This document shows, one piece after another, positions 50,535 through 60,469 of a stretch of 64,000 nucleotides of DNA. Origin of the DNA: Chionis minor. Taxonomy: Eukaryota; Chordata; Aves; Charadriiformes; Chionididae. The position numbers were made by a program, and so were the translations under genes. The notes beneath the pieces are model-generated. The model was not told the DNA's origin. It did not search any database and saw only the letters and a program-made list of their open reading frames with translations. The stretch lies in the NCBI GenBank assembly GCA_013398295.1, contig VZSF01007823.1, forward strand, positions 655,115-719,114, read 5' to 3'. Numbering within the stretch: position 1 is the stretch's first letter; each line of letters begins with the position of its first letter.

Positions 50535-50960
50535 GTTGGCGTGGTTAAAGTACGCCATGAATGCCAGGGCCAAAGAATGTGAGGCTTCTTCCAGTTGTCT
50601 GAAGAAGGCCTCATCTACTCATGCCTGATGATAAAGTCTGTAGCAGACACCCACCACAGCATTGTCCGTCTTAGTCTGCTGGCTGGCTCATTGTAGATCC
50701 AAGGCGGAGCTTCGTGTGTTCCTGCTGCTCTCCCACGTGAAGGGCAACTCCCCGTCTTCACCCTCCTGGCCTGTCATGCCTAAAGAGCCTGTATCTGTCC
50801 ATCCTGGCACTCCAGTTCTGTGAGCTATCCCATCATGTCTCCCTCATGCCAAGAGATTATAGCCCTGCAACTGCCTGCAAATTTCTAATTCTCTTCCTCT
50901 TTTGTTTCTCAAGCTGTATGTGAGTGCACAGGCACTTCAAGGAGGCATCCAGGTGTGTTG
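50535..50960 (-). mobile_element. CR1 LINE ORF2 fragment (endonuclease region), decayed
   Basis: Read on the minus strand from 50960 downwards, interrupted by several stops: LKCLCTHIQLEKQKR (CR1: LKCLYTNAHSMGNKQEE), WDSSQNWSARMDRYRLFRHD RPGG (CR1: WDSSHDWSAAMDGYRLFRKDRPG), RGVALHVREQQE, then a CCGGCLLQT match to VVGVCYRPP and QTTGRSLTFFGPGIHGVL where CR1 has SHSQALVLMGDFNHPD. The order and spacing follow the AP-endonuclease domain of avian CR1 ORF2. The catalytic GDFN equivalent and upstream motifs are destroyed, so it is an old inactive copy. GC-richer sequence at 50350-50535 may belong to it but I could not align it. Confidence 0.85.
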
Positions 50961-51069
50961 ATTTCCCATGAAATGGACCATAGTATGTTAGTATTGCTCT
51001 CGGCATCACTGTATGCTTTAAGATGGACAGCTGTACTATTAGAAAATGGAGGTTGGCCCAGCACATAGG

Positions 51070-52800
51070 ATAGGAACCTGTTTCTGAAGTTCAGTACAGG
51101 GCAGCTCTTTCCTTCTAGTACAGCCTCTTAGAGTGAGATAATTATTTATAGCTAAAGAGAAACTTAAGCAAGGCTGTATTTGCTCTCCTGAAATCCTGTG
51201 CTGTGAAATACCCACCTGGATAAGTAACACAACTCAGAAATGTTCCCTTGTGTCATGATTCAACTTGGTGGGTCCCTCCAGTCAAGTTACAGATCAGCTG
51301 AGCAGTTTGAATCCAAGAAATTCTGTAAGAGCACAGACACATTCAGATCTGTTGTTCTGGTTCAAGCCAAACCCTACTGGAGCCATGTGATGTAACTTAC
51401 ACCATTTTATGGCAAAGAAATTCAGCATTCCAAATATTTTAGGAAGCTAGTTAGTGTTTACGTAAGTTTGACAGGCTATGCAATGTGACGTATGTCCTGT
51501 TCTAGCTTGGTTGCCAATATGGTTTGCCAACAACATTTTTACTATGGGAGCAAGATAAGCAATACTTTCAAACTCAGTTTTGCCAGTGTTTCTCTACCTC
51601 AAACCCTTCAGATGGAGATTTTTCATATGGTTTGCATTGAAAAATCATTTGCATTGCATTTCATATGGTTTGCAATGCATATCCTGCATTGCTCTGTGTT
51701 TGGACATAGCTTTGTATTGGTCAGTCCTAGGGTCCCACTTAAGTTTCTAGTCTGTCCTTACAGTGTGTCACAGATGAAACTGCTCTGTCAAGACACCACA
51801 AAAATGCTTCTGTGTCTTTGGCGTCTGTGCTCTGCATACCAGAACCATTTATTTAATTTACATTTTTTCCTTTTGAATATCCATTATTTAGAATGTAGAA
51901 AATGTAGCACATCTTCCTTTTAACTGGCTTTGATAAAGTTAAAAACATTGCTTCTGAAGGGTCTGAGGCTCTGTTCATTGGAAGGAATTTTGCATTTTTT
52001 GTGCACTAAGCAGCTAATTCTTATACAGGAAAAAAGCCTTGGTTGCTGTAAATACTGTAAGAGCTACTTATGTCAGCTGCTGTCATCTCTGTGAAGGGTG
52101 ATGCAGTAGCAAGGATCCACAACGTATATAAATGATTTGGGGAGGTAGGACAGTGGCGTTCTTTGTTGGTTTGGGTTTTGTTATGTTGTGGGTGGTTTTT
52201 TTTTCTCCCCCAGCTATGTCCCCTCTGCTGACATAAAAAGCAAAAAGGATATTCCTGGTGGATATGAGCCCTACTAGTTAACGCCGGAATTGATATTATA
52301 GTGTGTGTTAAATCATCAGGCTCTTAAGTGTGTTTTATAGATGACATGATGAAGTTCCATCATCTTCTGTCATTAATGTCTGTGAGACCTTCTCTTTCCT
52401 CTCTGCCCCCAGGAAAAAAAATTATATACTTTCTTGGGTGCTGAAATTTTTTTAAAAGATACATTTGTGATAAGTTGTGATAATATTTACGTTAGAAGAA
52501 ATAGACCAGGTCTAAAACACAAATTCAGAGGCACCATGAGGTCAGCTTCATGATTTAAAACAAACCAAACAAACAAAAACCAAAACAAAGCATAGAACAT
52601 AGCAAAATAATACAGTGTTAGATTTCTACAAGGAATTTGCTCAAGCCCAGACAGCCTCAAGTTGAATGTGAACTATTTGTGTATTTAACCCATAAAAAAT
52701 GGAACTAAATCTGGAAGTGCTGACTAAAATCAGTGTTCTGTAGCGGAACAAAGAAAAGACTTTGTGAATCAAGAAGCACAAGCAGCAGAGAATGTACTTG
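51070..52800. other. Intergenic, nothing firmly recognised
   Basis: Unique-looking DNA. A 143-codon frame at 51492-51923 includes a local direct repeat (ttcatatggtttgca near 51623 and 51660) and has no recognisable domain. A CAAA-rich stretch lies at ~52559-52590. Confidence 0.65.
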
Positions 52801-52843
52801 ACTATCCTTTGCTTTTTATCTTAGCAGTCAGTTTTCTCAGAAA

Positions 52844-53251
52844 TTGAAACCACATCTGTATGCCAGCATCAGATTTGAAGAAGCTGAAACAGCGCAATGG
52901 ATGTTTGCAAATGAGGAACATTACATGAAGGCCTGTAATTATTCATTGATTCAGGGAATTCTCAACAGAAAGCATTCTAAGCCTGGTAGTTGGCAATGTG
53001 GGCAAATACACTATCTTTTTGGACTGTGTATTCCACAACAAAATACTGTTGTTGGTAATACCAGGGAGCATTTGCAGTCTCTGATGTCCTACAAAGTACC
53101 TCGCTGCATGAGGGTCAGGCTTTCAGTCTTGCAATGTGATAGTTTACTCCTAAATTATTTTTGTTATCCAAATGTTCTACTTATTCTGATTATCCTGAGT
53201 TTCTTGTCTTGTCATCATTATCTAGGGAAGTTCTTGGCTCATAAAAGATGA
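52844..53251 (+). other. Unassigned 135-codon open frame
   Basis: Starts MKPHLYASIRFEEAETAQWM and ends FLAHKR before TGA. A 3' splice site-like 'gtcagttttctcag' lies just before it at ~52830-52840. I recognise no domain, and the C-terminal half is a hydrophobic run typical of translated T-rich DNA. It is more likely fortuitous or part of a noncoding transcript than a protein gene. Confidence 0.15.
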
Positions 53252-53259
53252 CTAAAGCA

Positions 53260-54300
53260 AAAACTTATACTCTGTGCAGTTTTTCTGGGTGAGCGTTTCC
53301 CTAAAAATTTGGTGTATTTTGAATTTATGTATCTTTGTTCTAGATCTAGATTTATCTAGTCCTTTGCACAGTAAAACGAAGATATTGGACAACATAGGTT
53401 TTTTTTTTCAGGCAGAGCACTATGCACCATTATCTTTTTGTATACTGTGGTTTAAAATACAGAAGGGATCTCCTTATTTACCATGAAGGTGGCTGCCACT
53501 TTGGCTTTGTGAATTTTTTTATTTTATTTTATTTTTGAGGCCTTTTTCCTTAATAGGAAATATTTCTAGACTCCAAATATGACCTGGTCTTTGTGTGTTG
53601 TAGGAGATGAGTGTTTGGATGAGGAGAGTTTGGGTGTCATTTTTGCTTGTTTTCTTTGATTTTTTTTTTTTCTTTTATAAATCTTATCTTAGAGACTCTC
53701 TTTGCCTAAAAATTCATTTTGCTGTTAATAATATCTCTGCTGTAGAGCATTTATGAAAGTGCTGCAATATTCAGTTTGCACCCAAACTGTTATTGTTTGG
53801 AATATGAACAATTTTGTTTAAATACTGATGGAAGTTTTTGTTTTGCTACCCTGTCCTTGAGCGTAACAAACACTGTTTAGATGTAAAGTCGAAAACAAAA
53901 AGGTTTCAGAGGTTAGTTTTATGAATGCCTTCCCAAATGAATCCTAGGACTATACAGTATGTTTCTTAATGGTTTTGAGAGTATTCCCAGGTATCACTTC
54001 AGATTATTAAGATAATGTCCTTCAGAAATTTTTGCAAAATATTCAAATGCAATACACCTTTCATACTAGTGAGGGAATTCACTGCATGCTATTTCATAGA
54101 AACAAATAATCTTAACTTCTAACTTGATAATTACACACAAAAAAAAAAGAAGGTTTTATGAGGACTCAAAACAATTCCTATTTAACTTGCTTAAATTTCC
54201 CAAATATCTTATTCCAGATGACAGCTACTTGTTTTTATGCCAAACTTTGATGTATCTGTAAAGTTGAATTCCAAGATGTCAGTGCCATTATAGAGTATAC
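53260..54300. other. Intergenic, nothing recognised
   Basis: AT-rich; a TTTTA-type low-complexity stretch at about 53514-53536 and a T-run near 53661. Confidence 0.7.
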
Positions 54301-54308
54301 ATCAAATT

Positions 54309-54332
54309 TGGGGCAGGGGGGAGGGAGGGAAG
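54309..54332 (+). repeat. G-rich tract with G-quadruplex pattern
   Basis: Runs of G4, G6, G3 and G3 are separated by 1-2 bases, fitting the G3+N1-7 quadruplex pattern on the + strand. Confidence 0.8.
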
Positions 54333-54489
54333 GAGTGACTACAGGAACCTAGTTTGTTGTCAAAGGACTTCGCACGCTCGTGGGCTGGGACATACCTGAG
54401 GTCATGTTTTATCAGCCTTCGGTAATAAATTGAGTTTAGCTCTCACTGGTACTAAATAATGCTGATCTACCCTTGTCTAGACATGGGTT

Positions 54490-54535
54490 CCCCTCTACCC
54501 CCCCTAGAAACTTACTCCATCCCCCACCCCCAAAG
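54490..54535 (-). repeat. C-rich tract (minus-strand G-quadruplex pattern)
   Basis: ccccctctacc... contains C-runs of 4, 6, 5 and 5 (for example accccccct, atcccccacccccaaag). The loop between the second and third runs is long, so the quadruplex pattern is imperfect. It lies 170 bases from the opposite-strand tract at 54309. Confidence 0.6.
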
Positions 54536-54780
54536 TATTAATACTGGGTATGGATATTTATGTTTAAGCAGTGCCTTGTGAAATCTTCCAGTGTGGTTTA
54601 TTTAGGAGCAGACTATCTGAACCTGATTGAGTTTCTTGTTTTCAATTTGTTCAGGAACTATTATTATAAGCTTTTCAATGTGTAAATAGTCATTGGCTTT
54701 GAAGGTGTTGTCATCTTGTCCTCTTTTTGCTTCTTTTCATAACCTTATTTAATGAATAATGCTATTTGCTGGGATATGTG

Positions 54781-54842
54781 AGGTTGGACCAGATGATCTC
54801 TAGAGGTCCCTTCCAACCCTTAAGACTTTGATTCTGTGATTA
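54781..54842 (+). repeat. CR1 LINE 3' tail remnant
   Basis: gaggttggaccagatgatct, then ctagaggtcccttccaaccc and gattctgtgatt: a well preserved CR1 3' terminus including one 8-bp tail unit, on the + strand. Confidence 0.92.
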
Positions 54843-54849
54843 GCTGTAG

Positions 54850-57800
54850 CTTCCTCTTTCTTCAGTGGTTATCCACACTGATGCCCTTAGTGTTCATGAT
54901 GGAGGCAGTCTTAGTGCGCAGCCTCTACCTGCAGCCCAGCTTCCTCTCTCAGTTCTGTGGGCAGCTCTGCTCAAAAGCAGAAAGGATAGTAGCACAGCCA
55001 TGCATCACTTCCTTTCTACTCCTGTTGGCAGTGAGACAGCCCTGAAAAGTCCAGTCACCCTGCATATGTTCCTATTTTTATTTAGCTTTGCATGGTTCCT
55101 TCCTATCTTCCTATGGCAGTAGGGGAGAACAAGCAAAACCTTAAGACGTACCATCTTCCTTTAAAAAAAACTCTGCCCTTATTCTAGAAGAGGTTTCCAG
55201 AGTCATCCAGGAAGTTACAAAGCTGTTCCTCCACGATACTCTGGTGCTTGCTATGAAACCCAATTTTACATGCCTGGCTGGGCCTCCTGGAGTGTTACTT
55301 TTCTTTGAGGGCTACTAAGAAGTGGAAAAAAAGGATGTCAAATTAATCACATTGGTACAGGACTGCCTAGGCATCAGAGGGAGAGCTATCTGAAGGCTTC
55401 AGGTACTATCTTGGTTGCTTTTGATCCATGTACAGTTCCATTTGGATCTCCTAAGCCATTTGTGCCTCTGTCCTCAGCTGTGCCACTCATTTGGGCCTCG
55501 CTCTTCTAGGTACTGCTAGGTCTGAAAAGGACTGCTTACCTAATATAGCAGGTAATTTTCAATATGAGCATTTTAAACTCGTGTATGCTCAATCCTCCTC
55601 TGAATGAACAGGAGAATCTAGAGCCACATCAAGCAGCACAGAGATAGCTTGAGGAAGAAAATACGTAACGCAAGATCTCTGTTTTTTCACTTAGTCATGA
55701 AGAGGGGATAATGATACTCATTCTGCAGTGTAGAGGTGTTAAATTGCTAAAGGTTTCATTAATACTAGAAAGTGATGGCTCAGATGGGAAAACTCTAAGA
55801 AAAGTCTGTCAATAGACTGCAGCATTTTATTCCTTCCTTAGAATCCATCCTTAGGAATGCTTCAAAAGGGAAAGGGGGTGACAAGGCTTAATGTTCTGCA
55901 GGTAGCACTGGTGTCATCAGAGGGAAGGGTTTTCGTTTTGCTTTCAACAGCATAGCAGTAAGCTACTATTGCTCTTTTTTTTTTTTTTTTTTNTAGGGGA
56001 CTCCGCTGCATAATGAAACCTGTATTTTGTTCTATTTCTCAAATGCAGAAATGGCCTTAAATTTATAGGGCAGCAACGTATATTAGCTACCTGCAAATTT
56101 CCTTTCAGAAAGTTCTCAGTGACTCATGTGGTGATTTTCAAGAACATTAACTCCTACAACCTGAAATGCAGCTGTAGTACGGAGTTTACTTTTTGTTTTA
56201 TTCCAGTATCTTTCCTCAAGGGTAAACCTCAGATAGCATCCCGCAGTTTATTGAACATAAATGCCATGAGCGTATCAGCACAGGGAAGTGTGTGTTCTTC
56301 TGCTCTGATTTATTTATACTTTGATAATGAATTTGGAATTGTTTTTAGCTCTCCACAGGACCCTAATTGTAAAAATAGATGGAAATGCAAATGTTCTTGT
56401 TCAAAACAGCAGTTAAGTAGGTTTTTAACTTGTTAACTCAAATGGAACTTAATTATGGTGGACATGTATTTACTGCTGTCCTCAACTGAGGTCAGTAAGA
56501 CCTGGCACTGTCAAGATAGTTTTTGACTTCGTTGCTACAAAATGATTTATATAGGTGAAAGAAAAACTTGTTTTTGTTTTGAGTCCTAGGCCTCTCAATG
56601 GATTATGATTAGTATCTTGAGAGCATAGTTCTCAGTATACTCTAAAGGATTTAGTTGTAAATCTCTGTCCTTGTACACGTCTTCAAACTAGCCTGCTAGG
56701 TAAAAACTTCTGCTAATAAATATTTTCTCTGTTCAAGAGAGATTCCAACTGCATTTACCTGGTTTCATTCAAATCAATGTTAGAAATGTGCCTCAGTTGG
56801 ATCCGAGCTTTTTCAAAGTTCAGAAATACTCCTGAACACATCTGGGGCTTCACCACGGAGGAACTGTAAAGTTCGAATTCAGACCCAAATATTTGGAAAG
56901 AGCAGACACAAGTTGTAAGCCCTGTAATAAATACTGTGGAAAAGGAGAGAGATCCAATTGGAAAACCTCTTGAAGTTCACTGTTAGTGGCTGTAGTTGTT
57001 CATCAGACTGGATTAACATGTATGAATCCCACCTTGATTCGTGAAACAGACTATTTGCTTTCAGGAAAGGAAGCCTGTGAGCGGAGTGCAGTCCTGTTTT
57101 CCTATATATCCTTTAAAACTCAAAGGTATTCTGGCATATGCCTTGCAGTCTTTCTGCAGTAACAGGCCCAAGGCACAGTGAGCAGAAAGTACAGTCTGGC
57201 TGTGCCCTTGATGAGGGAGCTGATCTTGTTCCGCTGTGATTTGTCTAGAGGAGCTGAAGCCTTGTACTCTGGGGGTGGCGTTTTTCTTATTTATTTGTTT
57301 TTCATTTAGCCCTGCATTTTTATGTGCTGGCTGCAGGTCAGTCATTGCTCAGCCAGCAGCTGTACTGGCCAATTCAAAGAGTCACTAAGATGAACTAAAA
57401 TGTTAGTTTGTCTGTTCGTTCCTAGACTTCCCAGGACTTCCAGCAGTAAATCTGGAAAATATATCTAATCCCACTGAAGCGTTCACCAGTTTTTGTGACA
57501 TGAAGGATCATGTGGTGGCCACTGTGATTTGTGTGCAGCAATGGAGTCTCTGGGACACAAACCAGTGATTAGGAGCTGTGTGATTTGGGGGGAAAGGGGA
57601 GAGTTTGTTTGCTATTTCTGGATTAGGGAAGGCAGGCAGTTAAACTTTATATTAATGAACTGACTAGAGGAAACAGACCTAAAATCCAAAAATCCTGCCA
57701 AATATTAACTTTTTGTTGATGGTACAATTTGTTCAGTTTATACACCTGCTGTAGAAATGCTTTTTATCAGAAGCTGGCTCATTTCCAGAGATGAATATAA

Positions 57801-58300
57801 GCATCTGGCCAATAATAGACAGAATAATAGAGAGAAACAAAAACAAAATCACAAGCATCTGTCCATAATGATTTATTCACATTTTCATCCACATTGAAAG
57901 CAAATGTTTTGATGAATTGGCTGCAAGTTTACTTCTCTTGTTTTCCTTAACATTTTTCTTTATTATTAGATTTACATCTTAACACAAAGAGTCTGCTCTA
58001 TATTTACATATATTGTTTTGCTTATAACAATATAATTGGAAAGAAAGATGACATTGAAGATAGCTACTGAGATACAGTAAGTTAAAGTTTATCAAATTTG
58101 TTTTCAGGTCACTGCTGCCTCTTAACTATGAAAGGTAGAAACCCAAAATTTCACCGTAATTTTGTTTTGCTTGTTATAGAGATGATGGTGTTGACACACG
58201 GGTTGATGATGGCAGAGTAAACTTTTTTAAAAAAAAAGAAAAAGAAAAAAACAGAGATAAATACTTGTGATTTCTCTAAAATGGAACAGGAAGGGATCTC
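54850..58300. other. Intergenic, nothing recognised
   Basis: Includes a T-run with the single ambiguous base N at 55993, which is an assembly uncertainty. No exon, RNA or named repeat seen. Confidence 0.65.
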
Positions 58301-58313
58301 TCACAGTGTTACA

Positions 58314-58706
58314 CTATACCTTTCTGTCCATAGATATGGTACGCAATGGAAGCATTTGGCACCAGAAGAACTTGCCAAATAGACCAAAGCGGGATTTGAG
58401 AAGTTTGATCTGATGCTGTAACTCCTTGTGGACTTGGATTATTTTGCAGAGCAGGTGCAGGAAAACTGGGAACCCTCCGTGCAAACGGGTAGATATTACT
58501 CGCTGGGCTTTTTTATTTAAGTGTTCTGAACTGTTGGATCCAGCTTGGGGCAGAAACTGAGGAAAATCTAAAACCTGAGATCTTGTGAGATGTTTCCACA
58601 AAACTTGTGCAGTTGTACGCTTCATATACTGGAAAAACTTGTTGACTGTTGGTTGCTTCCCTTTGGAAAAATGCCCAGCCCTTAACGTCTCTTCTGACCT
58701 GCCCAC
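58314..58706 (-). other. Unassigned 130-codon open frame, minus strand
   Basis: It reads through TVNKFFQYMKRTTAQVLWKH... to ...KFFWCQMLPLRTISMDRKV and a stop. Composition is more protein-like (Lys, Arg, Gln, Phe; ordinary codon spread) than the GC-rich frames nearby, but I recognise no family and no clear splice structure. It overlaps a 119-codon frame on the + strand. Possibly a decayed mobile-element ORF or chance. Confidence 0.15.
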
Positions 58707-58949
58707 TGTTAGTGCCTTCCCAGCGGCTGATGTGGAAATGAGCAGCTGTCTTCCGACGGTCTCAAATGAACAGAGTGACGACGCTTCCTTCTTTCTGTTC
58801 CCTTGCTGTGTGCTGGGAAGGGGTGGCTGGCTCTGCCTGCATGCCGCCAGCTCCTGCCTCTCGGCTGTCGGAGGGAACCAGCCTCCACTTGGCCTCCTGA
58901 CAGGCAGTTCCAGAAGAGGACCTCTGCTCTCCAGGACAAGCTAAGCAAT

Positions 58950-60250
58950 TCCCACCAACTCTTTTGATCTACCGGAAGTAGCTCTAATTTATTTAAACGA
59001 CCAGCACATCTGACTCTCCTGTTTGCTGTCTGAAAAGCTGGATCCTATTTTCCATGGCCTCACTCCTCCTTCCACCCCCGCTCTCTCCTCCTTCCCCCAG
59101 AGGAGGACAGCGCTGCCATACGGCATAGCAATCCTCGGCGCTGGAAGTGGCCAGTTCAGGACAACTGGAAAGGAATTTGAGCCATTACTGGAATTCTAAT
59201 CTCAGACTCTTCTAGAAAAGAGCTTAACAGCTTTTTGCTTGTCCTCTTGGGTCTGATGTTTGACAGGAAATGAGTTTGAAGGGTTCAGGAGCAGGTCACA
59301 GAACTTGCCTAGCTGCCAGCTGCTCTGCCGACCTTAACAGTGTGTTTGCAGAAATCTGATTCACTTGCTTATTATTAAAGCCTTTTCTCTGAGAAAAGTT
59401 ACTTCCAAAGCCAGGTCCTACCAGACGTACTGCTAGCATACTGCATCCTCGCCTCTCTGAATTCTTCTCCACTGACACTTGTTATGACCTAAGACTCTAG
59501 CCATGTGAAAAATGCTGTTTTGTAATTCAAGGCAGAGTGAACAATTGTGTTTGCAGGCATGTTTATGTTTGTCTTTTGCAGCACTTATTTTGTTTGTCCT
59601 TTATATGCCCATCTGTGGGATCTGAAACCCAGATACTTTCCTGATCTTGCATAATTAATGTTAGACTTCATAAAATACCTCAAATCTGGTCTCAAGAAAG
59701 TAATTTTAATGGATGGGCTGACTGTTTCCTGTGTAGCAGCTGAGACGTATATTCCCAAGCAAATTTAAAAAAAAAGCAGCCTCCATACTTTCTTGGAATC
59801 CTATTGGCAAGTCAGTGTTGTTCAGACTAGTACGAAGTTCAAATAGGCCATGGAGACTGATGGCATGTCCCTATTTCTTCACCGTGCTTCTGATTTAGAA
59901 ATTACTTTCCAAAGTAAAAAAATATCAGAGCGGGACAGGCCAGATCAGGACATTGTGGAAGCCCAACAACAGAGCTACTCTGGCTGGAATATTGCAACTT
60001 AAAAGCTATAGCAGAAGTACCCTCGATCACCTGCTTTGAGAGTGCTACATCTTCACAAGAGGACAGCTTTGTATGTTATCTTGTACAGGGACACGTCTGG
60101 AGAATAATCTTTGTACAGAGCATCTACTTCAAACCCAGGAGGCTCACTCTTCCCCTCTTCTTCCTCCTGCCCAAGAAGTTTAGGTGTTCTTGCAAAAATA
60201 ATTACAGAGATTAAATTAAAGTAACACAAAATATGTGAGACTGATTTGCT
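58950..60250. other. Intergenic, nothing recognised
   Basis: Ordinary AT-rich DNA with a small GC-richer patch at about 59040-59150 (ccacccccgctctctcctcc). No supported feature. Confidence 0.65.
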
Positions 60251-60311
60251 ATATCACTGCATTTTTTTCAGCATCTTTGTCTTTTTATTTCTCTCTCCTG
60301 TCTTCACTTCT

Positions 60312-60435
60312 GTAGGAACTCGGCTCATCTGCAGCTTCTGTTGCTTTAATACTTCGGTCAGTTTGCACTCCAGTTCAGCCTTCTCAAATGTCCGCTGTCT
60401 CTCCAGAATCAGTGTGTCCTGGAAAACTAAATGTG
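60312..60435 (-). other. Exon-like coiled-coil segment, minus strand
   Basis: On the minus strand the acceptor-like cacatttagttttccag is followed by an open stretch, DTLILERQRTFEKAELECKL then TEVLKQQKLQMSRVPTE, with a possible donor ...cagaa/gtgaag near 60324. Charged, Leu-spaced residues give an evident coiled-coil pattern. It does not match the SWAP70 coiled coil as I know it, and I cannot name a gene. It could be an exon of an unannotated gene or a processed remnant. Confidence 0.3.
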
Positions 60436-60469
60436 TGCAAATACATTGACAAAAACCAGACACATGGAA

